From Prevotella sp. UBA7782 (GTDB lineage Bacteria; Bacteroidota; Bacteroidia; Bacteroidales; Bacteroidaceae): 10,761 nt of DNA. Below the pieces are notes generated by a model. The model saw nothing but the letters and a program-made list of their open reading frames with translations, was not told the DNA's origin and searched no databases. Both the position numbers and the translations under genes were made by a program. The stretch's first letter is position 1. Each line of letters starts with the position of its first letter. Of the stretch, positions 1 through 6,817 are shown in pieces. Location: assembly GCA_002480935.1 (NCBI GenBank), contig DLDC01000038.1:4821-15581 (forward strand). Direction: 5' to 3'.

Positions 1-593
1 CAACTCCAATAGTGTCCCCAGGCATCCTTTGCCCACAGCGCGCCCATGAGCATGCCGAGCGTGAGAAAAGCATAACTCACCGTCACCAGGTCGTCGGTGA
101 TGGCCATTTCCTTACTCCAACCGCTAGGATGCTTGCCTTTCTTGACGAAAAGATATATGGCAAGCACAAACGCGGCACCCAACATGGCATAGGCAAGCAT
201 ATATACAATGACGTGCGGAGCAAACCATGGACTCTGCAAGGCGGGCATGAGCGACTTGCTGTGTATCTCAGGTTTCAGAATGTTGATGATGATGAAAACG
301 GCAGCCAATATGGTAGAGAACGTGAGAATCCATTTGTATCGCCAGCGCAGATAGACCACCATACCCGCCAGAGGAAGGAAGAAGCTGTACCACAGCCGTG
401 TCTCGCCCATGGTGCGCATAGGCGGACGGTCTATCTCCTGCCACAGTAGGGCGATGTAAACAAAGAATATGCCCAGCCCCAGAAATGTGAGCGCCGTGGC
501 CGGCGTGCGTCTCTCCTTCCATGCCAAGTAGGCTCCCGCGCTCCAGCAGAGCAGTGCCGCGATGGCAAAATATATGAAATAATCCCAAATCAT
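1..593 (-). CDS. ccsA: Cytochrome c biogenesis protein CcsA, C-terminus beyond window
   Basis: This is the channel and haem-handling subunit of system II cytochrome c maturation; with ResB it exports haem and attaches it to CXXCH motifs outside the cytoplasmic membrane. The first 197 residues are visible. Several hydrophobic helices are evident (about 3-22, 33-50, 88-106, 128-150, 170-187). H127 in the run SPWFAPHVIVYMLAYA fits the conserved external haem-ligand histidine, and the sequence reaches WGHYWS at the edge, the start of the WWD haem-binding motif (WGxxWxWD) of the CcsA/CcmC/CcmF family. The ATG at 593 is the first in-frame start after resB, 33 bp away, so it is probably translated from the nrf transcript. 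Fused CcsBA proteins exist in epsilonproteobacteria; here the two halves are separate genes. The family is seen directly; dedication to NrfHA is inferred from position. Confidence 0.9.
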   Translation of the reverse strand, partial: MIWDYFIYFAIAALLCWSAGAYLAWKERRTPATALTFLGLGIFFVYIALLWQEIDRPPMRTMGETRLWYSFFLPLAGMVVYLRWRYKWILTFSTILAAVFIIINILKPEIHSKSLMPALQSPWFAPHVIVYMLAYAMLGAAFVLAIYLFVKKGKHPSGWSKEMAITDDLVTVSYAFLTLGMLMGALWAKDAWGHYWS

Positions 594-626
594 CTCATCT
601 TACAAATTGAACGTTCAACATTTTCC

Positions 627-1949
627 TTATTCCTTACGCGCTTTTGAACTCTCGTCAGCCCTGGTCTTTGACTGGCAGAAGAACATGCCCACTGCGCCGA
701 TGGCTAACAGCAGTATGCCGAGATACACCACGGGGAGCCACGGATCGCGCACCAGCTCCAGCACGCTCAGTGTGCTCCACTTGCCCATCTGCTCGTCATA
801 GCTCAGCTGATACACCTTCCAGCCGTTGATGCTCAAGGGGTGGTTCACTTCTATCTCGGCGTTGATGGCCTTTCCGTCTTTGGTGTAGACCATTACCTGC
901 GAGTAATATCGGCTTGGCTCACGCGCCGCCATGACGAGCGAATGGGTGGCGTCGAGGGCCAATGACTGGTAGTTGAACTGATAACTTCCGCACGTCACCC
1001 AGCCCTTTACAGTCTCTTTGCCCTGAGTTCCAAGCCGTTGCGCCTTTATCAGAAGCGCGCATTCTGAGCCCGGTAACGACGTGGCCACATAGCCCTCTTT
1101 GTTGAGTGCCTGCCCCAGAGAGTCCATACGTATGCGTCCAGCCATCTCTTTGGGCATACCTCCGGCCATCCTTGCCAATGCCATGGGCATGGCGTTGCCG
1201 ATGTGTTTCACTATGCTCACGTCCCAGTTCAGTAGTCGTCCGCCTTTCACCCCCTTACCCACTTCCATGATGGCGGGCTTTTCGCGAGGCAGAGGCTTAC
1301 CGGCATTGTCTATAATCATCAGCTTGGGAGGATACTCGTCTATGCTGAATTTCTCCAGTTCGATGGCCAGTGGCAGCTCGTGCACGTTGTTCCACGCATC
1401 CAGGGCGCGCCATTCGGGCTTGCCTTGTTCGCAGAACATCTTCAGCCTCTGCATGTCGGCGCTGCCCAGCGTGCCGCATGTCAGCACGATGAACAGACCC
1501 AGATGACTGCATAACACGGGGATGTTGTGGCGTGAGAGATGCCTGGCCTGCACCAGAACCTCCTCGCCCACGATGGCTGTGAGCCAAATATAAGTCAGAA
1601 TGAAGGGCCAGCTCTCCAGCATCTTGCTGAAGGCCAGAGGGTCGGCAGGCGCGTTTTTCTCACCCATCTGTTTGGTCAGACCCATGATGAGCGTGAGGGC
1701 CAGCGCTCCGATGAGCGGGGGCACGGCTGCCTTTGCCGTTGTCATGAACCTGACAAAGTAGCATCTGTGGCGCAAGAGATGTAAGCCCACGAGTGCCAAT
1801 ACAAAGACAGCCAGCGCAATGATATTGGCCGGCCACATAAAGATATCCCAGTTCAGAGGACCCATGCTCAACTGTAACATCACCCCGGTGAGCATGAGAC
1901 CCAGGGTTATGGCTGTTCCTTCCTTAAAGGAGTAAGGTTTCTTCCACAT
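627..1949 (-). CDS. resB: Cytochrome c biogenesis protein ResB (Ccs1 family)
   Basis: This is the partner of CcsA in the system II cytochrome c synthetase. Counting from the ATG at 1949 gives 440 residues: four or five N-terminal membrane segments (roughly 12-31, 39-59, 74-92, 114-130, 144-162), a large extracytoplasmic domain (about 165-400) and one C-terminal helix (about 405-424). The ResB signature near the C-terminus is clear: NHPLSINGWKVYQLSYD (369-385), then SVLELVRDPW leading into the last helix. H149 in CSHLGLFIVLTCG is a plausible haem-ligand histidine within a membrane segment. An in-frame TTG at 1967 would add six residues, but the ATG is preferred because TTG starts are uncommon in these bacteria and the added residues carry no motif. 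It lies 81 bp after nrfA, with a strong hairpin in the gap, and 33 bp before ccsA. The extracytoplasmic domain is divergent, so the name rests on topology, signature and neighbours. Confidence 0.88.
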   Translation of the reverse strand: MWKKPYSFKEGTAITLGLMLTGVMLQLSMGPLNWDIFMWPANIIALAVFVLALVGLHLLRHRCYFVRFMTTAKAAVPPLIGALALTLIMGLTKQMGEKNAPADPLAFSKMLESWPFILTYIWLTAIVGEEVLVQARHLSRHNIPVLCSHLGLFIVLTCGTLGSADMQRLKMFCEQGKPEWRALDAWNNVHELPLAIELEKFSIDEYPPKLMIIDNAGKPLPREKPAIMEVGKGVKGGRLLNWDVSIVKHIGNAMPMALARMAGGMPKEMAGRIRMDSLGQALNKEGYVATSLPGSECALLIKAQRLGTQGKETVKGWVTCGSYQFNYQSLALDATHSLVMAAREPSRYYSQVMVYTKDGKAINAEIEVNHPLSINGWKVYQLSYDEQMGKWSTLSVLELVRDPWLPVVYLGILLLAIGAVGMFFCQSKTRADESSKARKE

Positions 1950-1971
1950 CTTTCTGTGCTTTCTCAAAGAT

Positions 1972-2012
1972 AATGGTGCCCGGCATGCTTGTCTGCCATG
2001 CCCGGCACCATT
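1972..2012 (-). other. Intergenic mRNA hairpin between nrfA and resB
   Basis: Positions 1972-1987 pair with 1997-2012: 9 bp, one mismatch (G-G in the transcript), then 6 bp, around a 9-nt loop. The stem ends 22 nt before the resB ATG. No U-run follows it on the minus strand, so it is not a classic intrinsic terminator. It could stabilise the upstream nrfHA message, mark a processing site or partly attenuate resB-ccsA, matching the need for far more nitrite reductase than haem lyase. The pairing is seen directly; the role is inference. Confidence 0.6.
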
Positions 2013-2030
2013 CTGATAATCAAGTTGTCG

Positions 2031-3527
2031 CTATAGCGGTTTCGTGATGAACCGTTTGTTTCTTCTTGCTGTTTCAATCCATTTCGGCACTACCTCGTTC
2101 AAGAAGTCCTGCTTCTGCTTGCGCAGTTTGTTCATATCCAATCCGATATATTTGGCCGCTTTCTCCCGGGTAGAGAAGTCGGGCAGAGGTATGCTGCCCT
2201 TCCATCCGTGCATGCCTGCCACCTTCTGACACTCCAGCTGGGCATCCTTGGCATACATCATGGCATCGGCCAGCAGTCTCATGCACTCTTGCGGCGCGTG
2301 GAAAGCGGCTCCGTGCGAGGCCATGGCATAGTCCCACCGCCACTGGCTCTTGCGTATGTCGCTCAGCGCTTTGGTCATCTCCGTTTCTGTGGCGCCGTGT
2401 TTCCACGCGAATTGTGCCATGAGGTGAGCGTCGGCCAGCTGAACGTCTACGAGCTTGGCAAAGCTAAACACCTTTTCCTCACGCTCATATACGTTTTGGC
2501 GCAGCGTTTCGGCGTCTTGCCGGTGGCACGTCTGGCAGGTGCGGTCTATGTGTGCCAGCGGGCTCATGATGTGATGGTCGGTATATTTCACGCCGCCTTC
2601 AGAGATGTAAGGCATGTGGCAGTCGGCGCACGACACGCCGCGCTGAGCGTGTATGCCCTGCAGTGACATCTCGTAGCCGGGGTGCTGTGCCTTCAGTATC
2701 TTGGCTTTCGAGAGCGGATGTATATAGTCGTAGAAGCCTATGCTGTCATAATATTGCTCGGCGGCCTCACACGTCATGCCCTTGTCTTGCGGAAATTTCA
2801 GATACTGTCCGTTCTCCTTCTCAAAGTAATACTCCGTGTGGCACTGAGCGCAAACCAGTGAGCGCATCTCCTGATGACTGGCCTTTCGCACGTCCTTACC
2901 CACACGTGCCCATGCCTCATACAGTGCCGGGCGGGCCGGGCGCAGGTCCATGGTGCGTGCGTCATGGCAGTCGGAGCAGCCTACGGTGTTCATTACTTCC
3001 GAGCCCCAGTCGCTCCATTTGGCGGCATAAAAGGCATTGACGCCCTTCTCGCGCATCAGTCTGGGCACGTCAGGCCCCTTGCATGTCCAGCATGTTCCGG
3101 GCTGCATGTCCTTCTGCCCATCCACTCCGGGCGAACCGGTGCGCAGTATCTTCGTCACGTCTTCTATGCAGTGGCGGTGCCCTCGTGGTGTGTTATACTC
3201 GCGCGAGAAGGCATATCCCGCCCAGTTGATGACGATGGCGGGGTTCTCTTCCAGCACGTCGCGTTCGGCAGAGCCGTTATACTTGCTCTCAAAGGTGGTG
3301 TCTTCGGTCATAGCCCACGACTGATACTCGCGTGGGAAGTCCTCGGCAAACTTCTCGTTCTGTGCTACGATGGAGTCGGTCATGGGCGTGCGGCGGTTGT
3401 TGAACACGCTTGCCACCTCAGCGCGGCGCTCCAGCAGTGATGAGCAGAGCAGCCCCAAGAAGAACACAACCACCATAGCTCCTCCGAAGAGAAGCCATCC
3501 TTGCCATTTCTTTAGTTTCTTTTCCAT
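2031..3527 (-). CDS. nrfA: Cytochrome c nitrite reductase, catalytic subunit NrfA
   Basis: NrfA reduces nitrite to ammonium with six electrons outside the cytoplasmic membrane. The 498-residue protein has an N-terminal hydrophobic segment (about 10-30) that may stay as an anchor or act as a signal. All five haem motifs are present: the catalytic CWTCK (146-150, lysine as axial ligand) and four CXXCH motifs at 184-188, 226-230, 300-304 and 331-335. By alignment to the well-studied Wolinella enzyme, the active-site residues are R129 (17 residues before the first haem cysteine, as in Wolinella R114), Y233 and H282, with calcium ligands E232, K279 and Q281 in the KAQHP motif. No key residue is missing. 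It sits 55 bp after nrfH, the order used in the two-component NrfHA complex, and is followed by haem-attachment genes. Reducing nitrite could serve anaerobic respiration or nitrite detoxification. Confidence 0.97.
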   Translation of the reverse strand: MEKKLKKWQGWLLFGGAMVVVFFLGLLCSSLLERRAEVASVFNNRRTPMTDSIVAQNEKFAEDFPREYQSWAMTEDTTFESKYNGSAERDVLEENPAIVINWAGYAFSREYNTPRGHRHCIEDVTKILRTGSPGVDGQKDMQPGTCWTCKGPDVPRLMREKGVNAFYAAKWSDWGSEVMNTVGCSDCHDARTMDLRPARPALYEAWARVGKDVRKASHQEMRSLVCAQCHTEYYFEKENGQYLKFPQDKGMTCEAAEQYYDSIGFYDYIHPLSKAKILKAQHPGYEMSLQGIHAQRGVSCADCHMPYISEGGVKYTDHHIMSPLAHIDRTCQTCHRQDAETLRQNVYEREEKVFSFAKLVDVQLADAHLMAQFAWKHGATETEMTKALSDIRKSQWRWDYAMASHGAAFHAPQECMRLLADAMMYAKDAQLECQKVAGMHGWKGSIPLPDFSTREKAAKYIGLDMNKLRKQKQDFLNEVVPKWIETARRNKRFITKPL

Positions 3528-3582
3528 AGCGGTATGGATTATTATTGTTGTTCGGTTATTACGTTTTCAGTCTCCGGAAGCA

Positions 3583-4230
3583 TCAGTCAGCATAAGGCCC
3601 TGCATCATGCCCCAGTGCTCTTTGCAGCCATCCTGGTACGGGCGATGGCGGCATGGGCTCTACATATTCGGCTCCCGGTGTGGCCGAAAGTGAGTTCTTT
3701 CCCATGTGCGGCACGTTTCTATGGCAGTCCCAGCATGCCTTTCCCTCACCGCGCTGAGCCTCCATATAGTCTATTCGCCCTGTTTTCACAAACTCCTGGT
3801 TCAGCTGTTTGTGACAGCGAATGCAGTTGTCCATAATCACTTCGTCTGACATGGCTTCGGCCTGTATGGCCTGATGCTCGCTGTGGGTGATGAAGTAAGC
3901 CACGTGCTTCATGCCGTCAAGCCCTTTGAAGGCATAGTGTGCCGCCATGTTGCCATTGGGCACGTGACAGTCGTTGCATGTTACGTCGCGCGCATGCGAT
4001 GAGTGACTCCACGTGGCATAATAAGGTGACATGATGTGACAGTTGATGCAGGCTGCCGGATCGTCGCCTATTATATAGGTATGCATACGCAAAAGATACA
4101 TGAAGAGAACGACCAAGCCCACGATAACACCGCAGGAAGTGGTGAGAAACACTTTCTGCTTGTAGCTGATTGAGTTGAGAAACTCCCGCCATTTGGCCTT
4201 GAGCTTTGGCCAGAAGTTATTGTTCGGCAT
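3583..4230 (-). CDS. nrfH: Cytochrome c nitrite reductase small subunit NrfH
   Basis: NrfH is the membrane-bound tetraheme cytochrome of the NapC/NirT family that takes electrons from menaquinol and passes them to NrfA. From the ATG at 4230 it has 215 residues, longer than the typical 150-170 because of a proline-rich C-terminal tail. One membrane helix (about 27-47) follows a basic cytoplasmic start. Four CXXCH motifs are present: CINCH (61-65), CNDCH (85-89), CIRCH (136-140) and CWDCH (166-170). The first is followed by IM, supplying the methionine (M67) known as the unusual haem 1 ligand of the family, and H175 after the fourth motif fits a distal haem ligand. A TTG six bases upstream is possible but less likely. 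It is the first gene of the operon, with a candidate promoter at about 4275-4309. Confidence 0.95.
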   Translation of the reverse strand: MPNNNFWPKLKAKWREFLNSISYKQKVFLTTSCGVIVGLVVLFMYLLRMHTYIIGDDPAACINCHIMSPYYATWSHSSHARDVTCNDCHVPNGNMAAHYAFKGLDGMKHVAYFITHSEHQAIQAEAMSDEVIMDNCIRCHKQLNQEFVKTGRIDYMEAQRGEGKACWDCHRNVPHMGKNSLSATPGAEYVEPMPPSPVPGWLQRALGHDAGPYAD

Positions 4231-4274
4231 AAGCAATGGTATATATGTTATAGTTCTCGGACGTTTAGGCGCTA

Positions 4275-4309
4275 CAAATTTATATAAAAAGCGGGTAACT
4301 ATATGTAAA
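4275..4309 (-). promoter_or_regulatory. Candidate promoter of the nrfHA-resB-ccsA operon
   Basis: On the minus strand TAAATTTG (4282-4275) matches the Bacteroidota -7 box TAnnTTTG exactly. The best upstream element is TTTA at 4309-4306, with a 23-bp gap, which is longer than usual, so the -33 part is weak. Transcription would start near 4270, giving a leader of about 40 nt before nrfH. No FNR-like dyad (TTGATnnnnATCAA) was seen. Confidence 0.45.
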
Positions 4310-4367
4310 TATTTCAGAAAATTTTAGGTGTCTTTTTCTTTGCTCATCTCATTATCTCACTTCTTCT

Positions 4368-4426
4368 GAGGCATAAACCTGAGGAGCCAATGCATGCAAG
4401 CAGTATCCCGAAAATGCCTCTTTTTT
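4368..4426 (+). terminator. Orphan terminator-like hairpin
   Basis: GAGGCAT (4368-4374) pairs with ATGCCTC (4414-4420), directly followed by six T residues (4421-4426). The 39-nt loop contains the palindrome TGCATGCA, so more internal structure is possible. No plus-strand gene ends upstream, since nrfH faces the other way; a weak -7-like TTTCTTTG at 4335-4342 is the only promoter candidate. The long loop keeps confidence low. Confidence 0.4.
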
Positions 4427-4503
4427 ATATAAATTATGTCAGAAATATGGCTTTACAGGCCAATATACCACAATCGTCGGATGCTTTTTACCTCATTCGT
4501 GCG

Positions 4504-4535
4504 ATTGTGCGCGAGCGCAATATTGTCTACCTTTG
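4504..4535 (+). promoter_or_regulatory. Strong Bacteroidota-type promoter for a candidate small RNA
   Basis: ATTG (4504-4507), a 20-bp spacer and TACCTTTG (4528-4535) followed by CA match the housekeeping Bacteroidota promoter (TTTG, 19-21 bp, TAnnTTTG) almost exactly. Initiation is expected near 4541. The -33 element is embedded in an imperfect dyad, 4504-4512 against 4513-4521, with 7 of 9 positions symmetric, which could be an operator. The same ATTGTGC start, 20-bp gap and TACCTTTGCA end appear at the TonB receptor promoter (10379-10410). Confidence 0.65.
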
Positions 4536-4540
4536 CACAC

Positions 4541-4664
4541 AGAAAGAAGAATTGTTTAGCCATATAAAATAGAATTAAATCTTGCAAGTCATCAGACGGA
4601 CTGTTAGCTTATGACAGCACACGTCGGGTAGGAGGGGTGCCGAGTGCATTGCCTCCTATTTTTT
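4541..4664 (+). ncRNA. Candidate small RNA or leader transcript, about 120 nt
   Basis: A well-formed promoter at 4504-4535 and an intrinsic terminator ending in T6 at 4664 bracket about 124 nt with no credible reading frame. Internal pairing is possible: GTCAT (4588-4592) with ATGAC (4611-4615), CAG (4593-4595) with CTG (4601-4603), and GACG (4595-4598) with CGTC (4622-4625), the last competing or forming a pseudoknot. The 5' part is A-rich and unstructured, as in many antisense-acting RNAs. It does not look like 6S, SRP RNA or tmRNA. It could also be an attenuated leader of the nitroreductase gene 320 bp further on, though that gene has its own candidate promoter. No family is recognised. 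Confidence 0.45.
4629..4664 (+). terminator. Intrinsic terminator of the candidate small RNA
   Basis: TAGGAGG (4629-4635) pairs with CCTCCTA (4652-4658); the stem continues through two G-U pairs and TGC (4638-4640) with GCA (4646-4648), closing a 5-nt loop with one bulged G at 4651. Six T residues (4659-4664) follow at once, as expected for a Rho-independent terminator on the plus strand. Confidence 0.7.
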
Positions 4665-4876
4665 ATGTGCAAAACAATTCATTAGAACCCTGTCGGTTCA
4701 GAAATATTCAGCCCGTTTACTTTGCCAATGTCATGATAGTGATGCTAAAGTCTTTGTTCCAAACAGGTTCTTTTTGCTCCATCAATGACTGTAAGAAGCC
4801 TACTACAACCCTTCCCCAGTCTTGTAAATAAAGTAAAATGACCGTTGAGAAATGTTATAATTATAGTTCTGGCAAT

Positions 4877-4906
4877 GTTGTATTCATCAAAAAATAAGTA
4901 ACTTTG
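4877..4906 (+). promoter_or_regulatory. Candidate promoter of the nitroreductase gene
   Basis: TAACTTTG (4899-4906) matches the -7 box TAnnTTTG, and GTTG (4877-4880) lies 18 bp upstream as an imperfect -33 box. Initiation near 4913 would give a leader of about 70 nt. Within it AGGAC (4918-4922) can pair with GTCCT (4940-4944), a weak hairpin of unknown meaning. Confidence 0.5.
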
Positions 4907-4983
4907 TTCTTATACTTAGGACTATTGAGCATCTTAGCGGTCCTGTATTCTTATAACAGAATGTTTCATTTTATATCATCATT

Positions 4984-5610
4984 ATGACTTCAAAACTAAT
5001 AATCGTAGTGCTGTTGCTTGCCCTCCTGATAGTGTGTGGCAAACTCTATATGGGAGCTTCAGGGCGCAAAGCTCCGGCTAATGACGTAACGGATGCGCTC
5101 ACCGCCATCCTCACACGCTCCAGCGTGCGTGCCTATACCGCCCAACCTGTTGAGCAGGCCAAGGTGCAGAAGTTGCTCAGAGCGGGCATGGCGGCCCCCT
5201 CTGCGTGTGACAAACGGCCCTGGCATTTCGTTGTGGTGACCGACAAGCAGCAGCTCAAGGGTCTGGCCGAGGCTAATCCCAATGCCAGCTATGCCGACAG
5301 CGCCCCCTTGGCCATCGTGGTTTGCGGCGACATGAGCAAGACCCTGCAGGGTGTGGAACAGCAATTCTGGATACAAGATTGCTCGGCTGCCTCTGAGAAC
5401 ATTCTGCTTGCGGCTCATGCCATGGGCTTGGGCGCCGTGTGGACAGGCACCTATCCGGCTGCCGAACGTTGTCAGGCGGTGGCCCGTGTGCTCAATCTGC
5501 CCTCTCATCTGGTGCCCCTCAACACCATCGTGATAGGCTATCCGAGCGGCAAGGCTCACGCTAAAGACAAGTGGGATGCGGCCAACGTAACGTATAACAA
5601 GTTTAAGTGA
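4984..5610 (+). CDS. Nitroreductase family protein with N-terminal membrane segment
   Basis: Members bind FMN and use NAD(P)H to reduce nitro groups, quinones or related electrophiles; the true substrate here is unknown. The 208 residues comprise a hydrophobic N-terminal segment (about 4-18) and a complete single nitroreductase domain (about 37-207). Family hallmarks are RSSVR (45-49) for FMN phosphate binding, AGMAAPSACDKRPW (67-80), the helix QDCSAASENILLAAHAMGLG (131-150) followed by AVWTG, and IGYPSG (184-189). The segment contains C18 but lacks a proper lipobox, so it reads as an anchor or signal peptide rather than a lipoprotein signal. Most relatives are soluble and cytosolic, so export or anchoring is the odd point. 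It has its own candidate promoter and is followed by panE after 83 bp, possibly on one transcript. Proximity to the nitrite reductase operon may be coincidental. Confidence 0.88.
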   Translation: MTSKLIIVVLLLALLIVCGKLYMGASGRKAPANDVTDALTAILTRSSVRAYTAQPVEQAKVQKLLRAGMAAPSACDKRPWHFVVVTDKQQLKGLAEANPNASYADSAPLAIVVCGDMSKTLQGVEQQFWIQDCSAASENILLAAHAMGLGAVWTGTYPAAERCQAVARVLNLPSHLVPLNTIVIGYPSGKAHAKDKWDAANVTYNKFK

Positions 5611-5693
5611 TGCCTGGCCATGTTTCTTCTCATTTGGCCGGCTATAGACTTTCTGAGGTTAAAAGACTTTTTAGTAAATAGAATGACGAAAAT

Positions 5694-6626
5694 ATGAACG
5701 ATAAAAAACAACTGAGATATGGTATCATAGGCACCGGAGCCATCGGTGGCTATTATGGCGGCAGACTCGCGCAGGCAGGCTTCGACGTGCATTTTCTCTT
5801 TCACAGCGATTATGATTATGTAGTTCGGAACGGCCTGCAAGTAGACTCTTGCGACGGCTCGTTCAGTCTTCCGCACGTCAATGCTTATCATCATGCGGCC
5901 GACATGCCTAAGTGCGACGTGGTGCTGGTGTCGCTCAAGACGGTTAACAACACGCTCCTGCCCACGCTGCTGCCTCCTTTGCTCAAGCCCGACACCCTTG
6001 TGGTGCTCATTCAGAACGGCATAGGCGTGGAGGAAGATGTGCAGAAGATGATGCCCAACGTGCGCCTGGCGGCTGGCGTAGCCTATATCTGCGTGGCCAA
6101 GACGCAGCCCGGACACGTGAACCATCAGTACTTGGGACGGCTCAGTCTGGCCAATTACTCGTGCCCGGATGCCTCGTTGCTTAATGTTGTAGCCGATGAT
6201 CTGACTGCCGCCAACGCCAAGACCAAGGTGGCGGATTATCTGGAGGCGCGGTGGAAAAAGGCCGTATGGAACATGACTTTCAACGGTATGTCGGTGGTAG
6301 AGAATGCTCAGACCGACCAACTGGCCAACGATCCCGTCACGGGAAAGCTGATATACCGGCAGATGCTGGAGGTGATAGCCGCCGCAAAGGCCTTGGGCGT
6401 GAAGCAGATAAGCGACAGTTATGCCGACGACGTGATGGATATGACGCGCAAGATGAAGCCCTATTCGCCCAGCATGAAGCTCGACTATGAGTTTCATCGC
6501 CCCATGGAGATATATTATCTCTACACCCGTCCCATCGCTATAGCCCGCAGTGCGGGAGTCGATATGCCGCTGATGCAGGCGCTTGAAGACAAGCTCAGCA
6601 GCATGGATGCCGCCAACTGCGGGTGA
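5694..6626 (+). CDS. panE: 2-dehydropantoate 2-reductase (ketopantoate reductase family)
   Basis: PanE reduces 2-dehydropantoate to pantoate with NADPH in the cytoplasm, a step of pantothenate and coenzyme A synthesis. The 310-residue length is normal. The N-terminal Rossmann fold begins with GIIGTGAIGG (10-19, GxGxxG), followed by N108 in LIQNGIG, the conserved asparagine of the family. The C-terminal helical domain carries W187-K188-K189 and N193/N197; K189 aligns with the catalytic lysine of the E. coli enzyme, and E272 in RPMEIYYL aligns with its substrate-binding glutamate. No obvious promoter was found in the 83 bp upstream, so it may depend on the nitroreductase transcript. It is convergent with the lipoprotein gene across a 274-bp gap holding repeats. 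The fold and catalytic residues are clear; some family members act on other 2-oxo acids, so substrate is less sure. Confidence 0.85.
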   Translation: MNDKKQLRYGIIGTGAIGGYYGGRLAQAGFDVHFLFHSDYDYVVRNGLQVDSCDGSFSLPHVNAYHHAADMPKCDVVLVSLKTVNNTLLPTLLPPLLKPDTLVVLIQNGIGVEEDVQKMMPNVRLAAGVAYICVAKTQPGHVNHQYLGRLSLANYSCPDASLLNVVADDLTAANAKTKVADYLEARWKKAVWNMTFNGMSVVENAQTDQLANDPVTGKLIYRQMLEVIAAAKALGVKQISDSYADDVMDMTRKMKPYSPSMKLDYEFHRPMEIYYLYTRPIAIARSAGVDMPLMQALEDKLSSMDAANCG

Positions 6627-6778
6627 CCGAACGGCCCCTTTTTGCCCCTATTTCTGATTCTTTGTCAACCGTTTCATGCTCAGTGTGTCTCTGTAAGCGT
6701 CTGCTTCGGCACGCCAAACAAACATTATCGCTGTATGAAACAGCCACTTTCAGCAAGGCTCCCAATCACCTTTCATAC

Positions 6779-6817
6779 CAAAATAGGCATTTTCGCATTG
6801 CGAAAGTGCCTATTTTG
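6779..6817. terminator. Long hairpin between convergent genes, possible bidirectional terminator
   Basis: Positions 6779-6796 pair with 6800-6817 over 18 bp (17 Watson-Crick pairs and one T-G) around the loop ATT. The arms end in AAAA and TTTT, so either strand yields a stem with a U-rich 3' arm. It lies between the convergent panE and DUF4374 genes, where it could end both transcripts. No further U-run follows on either side, and the outer arms are copies of an 11-mer repeat, so another role is possible. Confidence 0.5.

Larger units (their letters stand above)
4231..4983. other. Intergenic region without a convincing gene
   Basis: This stretch between the divergent nrfH and nitroreductase genes is AT-rich and has no open frame with recognisable protein features. 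Two frames of about 60 codons on the plus strand (4390-4572 and 4637-4831) run through a promoter or a terminator and look random. What it holds is regulatory: two candidate plus-strand promoters, one minus-strand promoter and two terminator-like hairpins. Between 4665 and 4876 only a small hairpin (GAACC at 4685-4689 with GGTTC at 4695-4699) was noticed. Confidence 0.7.

Noticed and set aside
607..618. Perfect 12-bp palindrome TTGAACGTTCAA between resB and ccsA
   Set aside because: One or a few such palindromes are expected by chance in 10 kb, and it lies inside an operon.
4390..4572. A 60-codon plus-strand frame
   Set aside because: It crosses the terminator-like T-run and the strong promoter at 4504-4535 and shows no protein features.
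4637..4831. A 64-codon plus-strand frame
   Set aside because: It starts inside the terminator stem at 4629-4658 and has no motif or promoter.
5615..5640. GGCC-bounded inverted repeat after the nitroreductase gene as a terminator
   Set aside because: Only about 5 bp can pair over a 16-nt loop and no T-run follows.
5556..6497. A 313-codon open frame on the minus strand opposite panE
   Set aside because: It lies antisense to a gene with clear family motifs, is rich in histidine and low-complexity residues, and has no recognisable domain.
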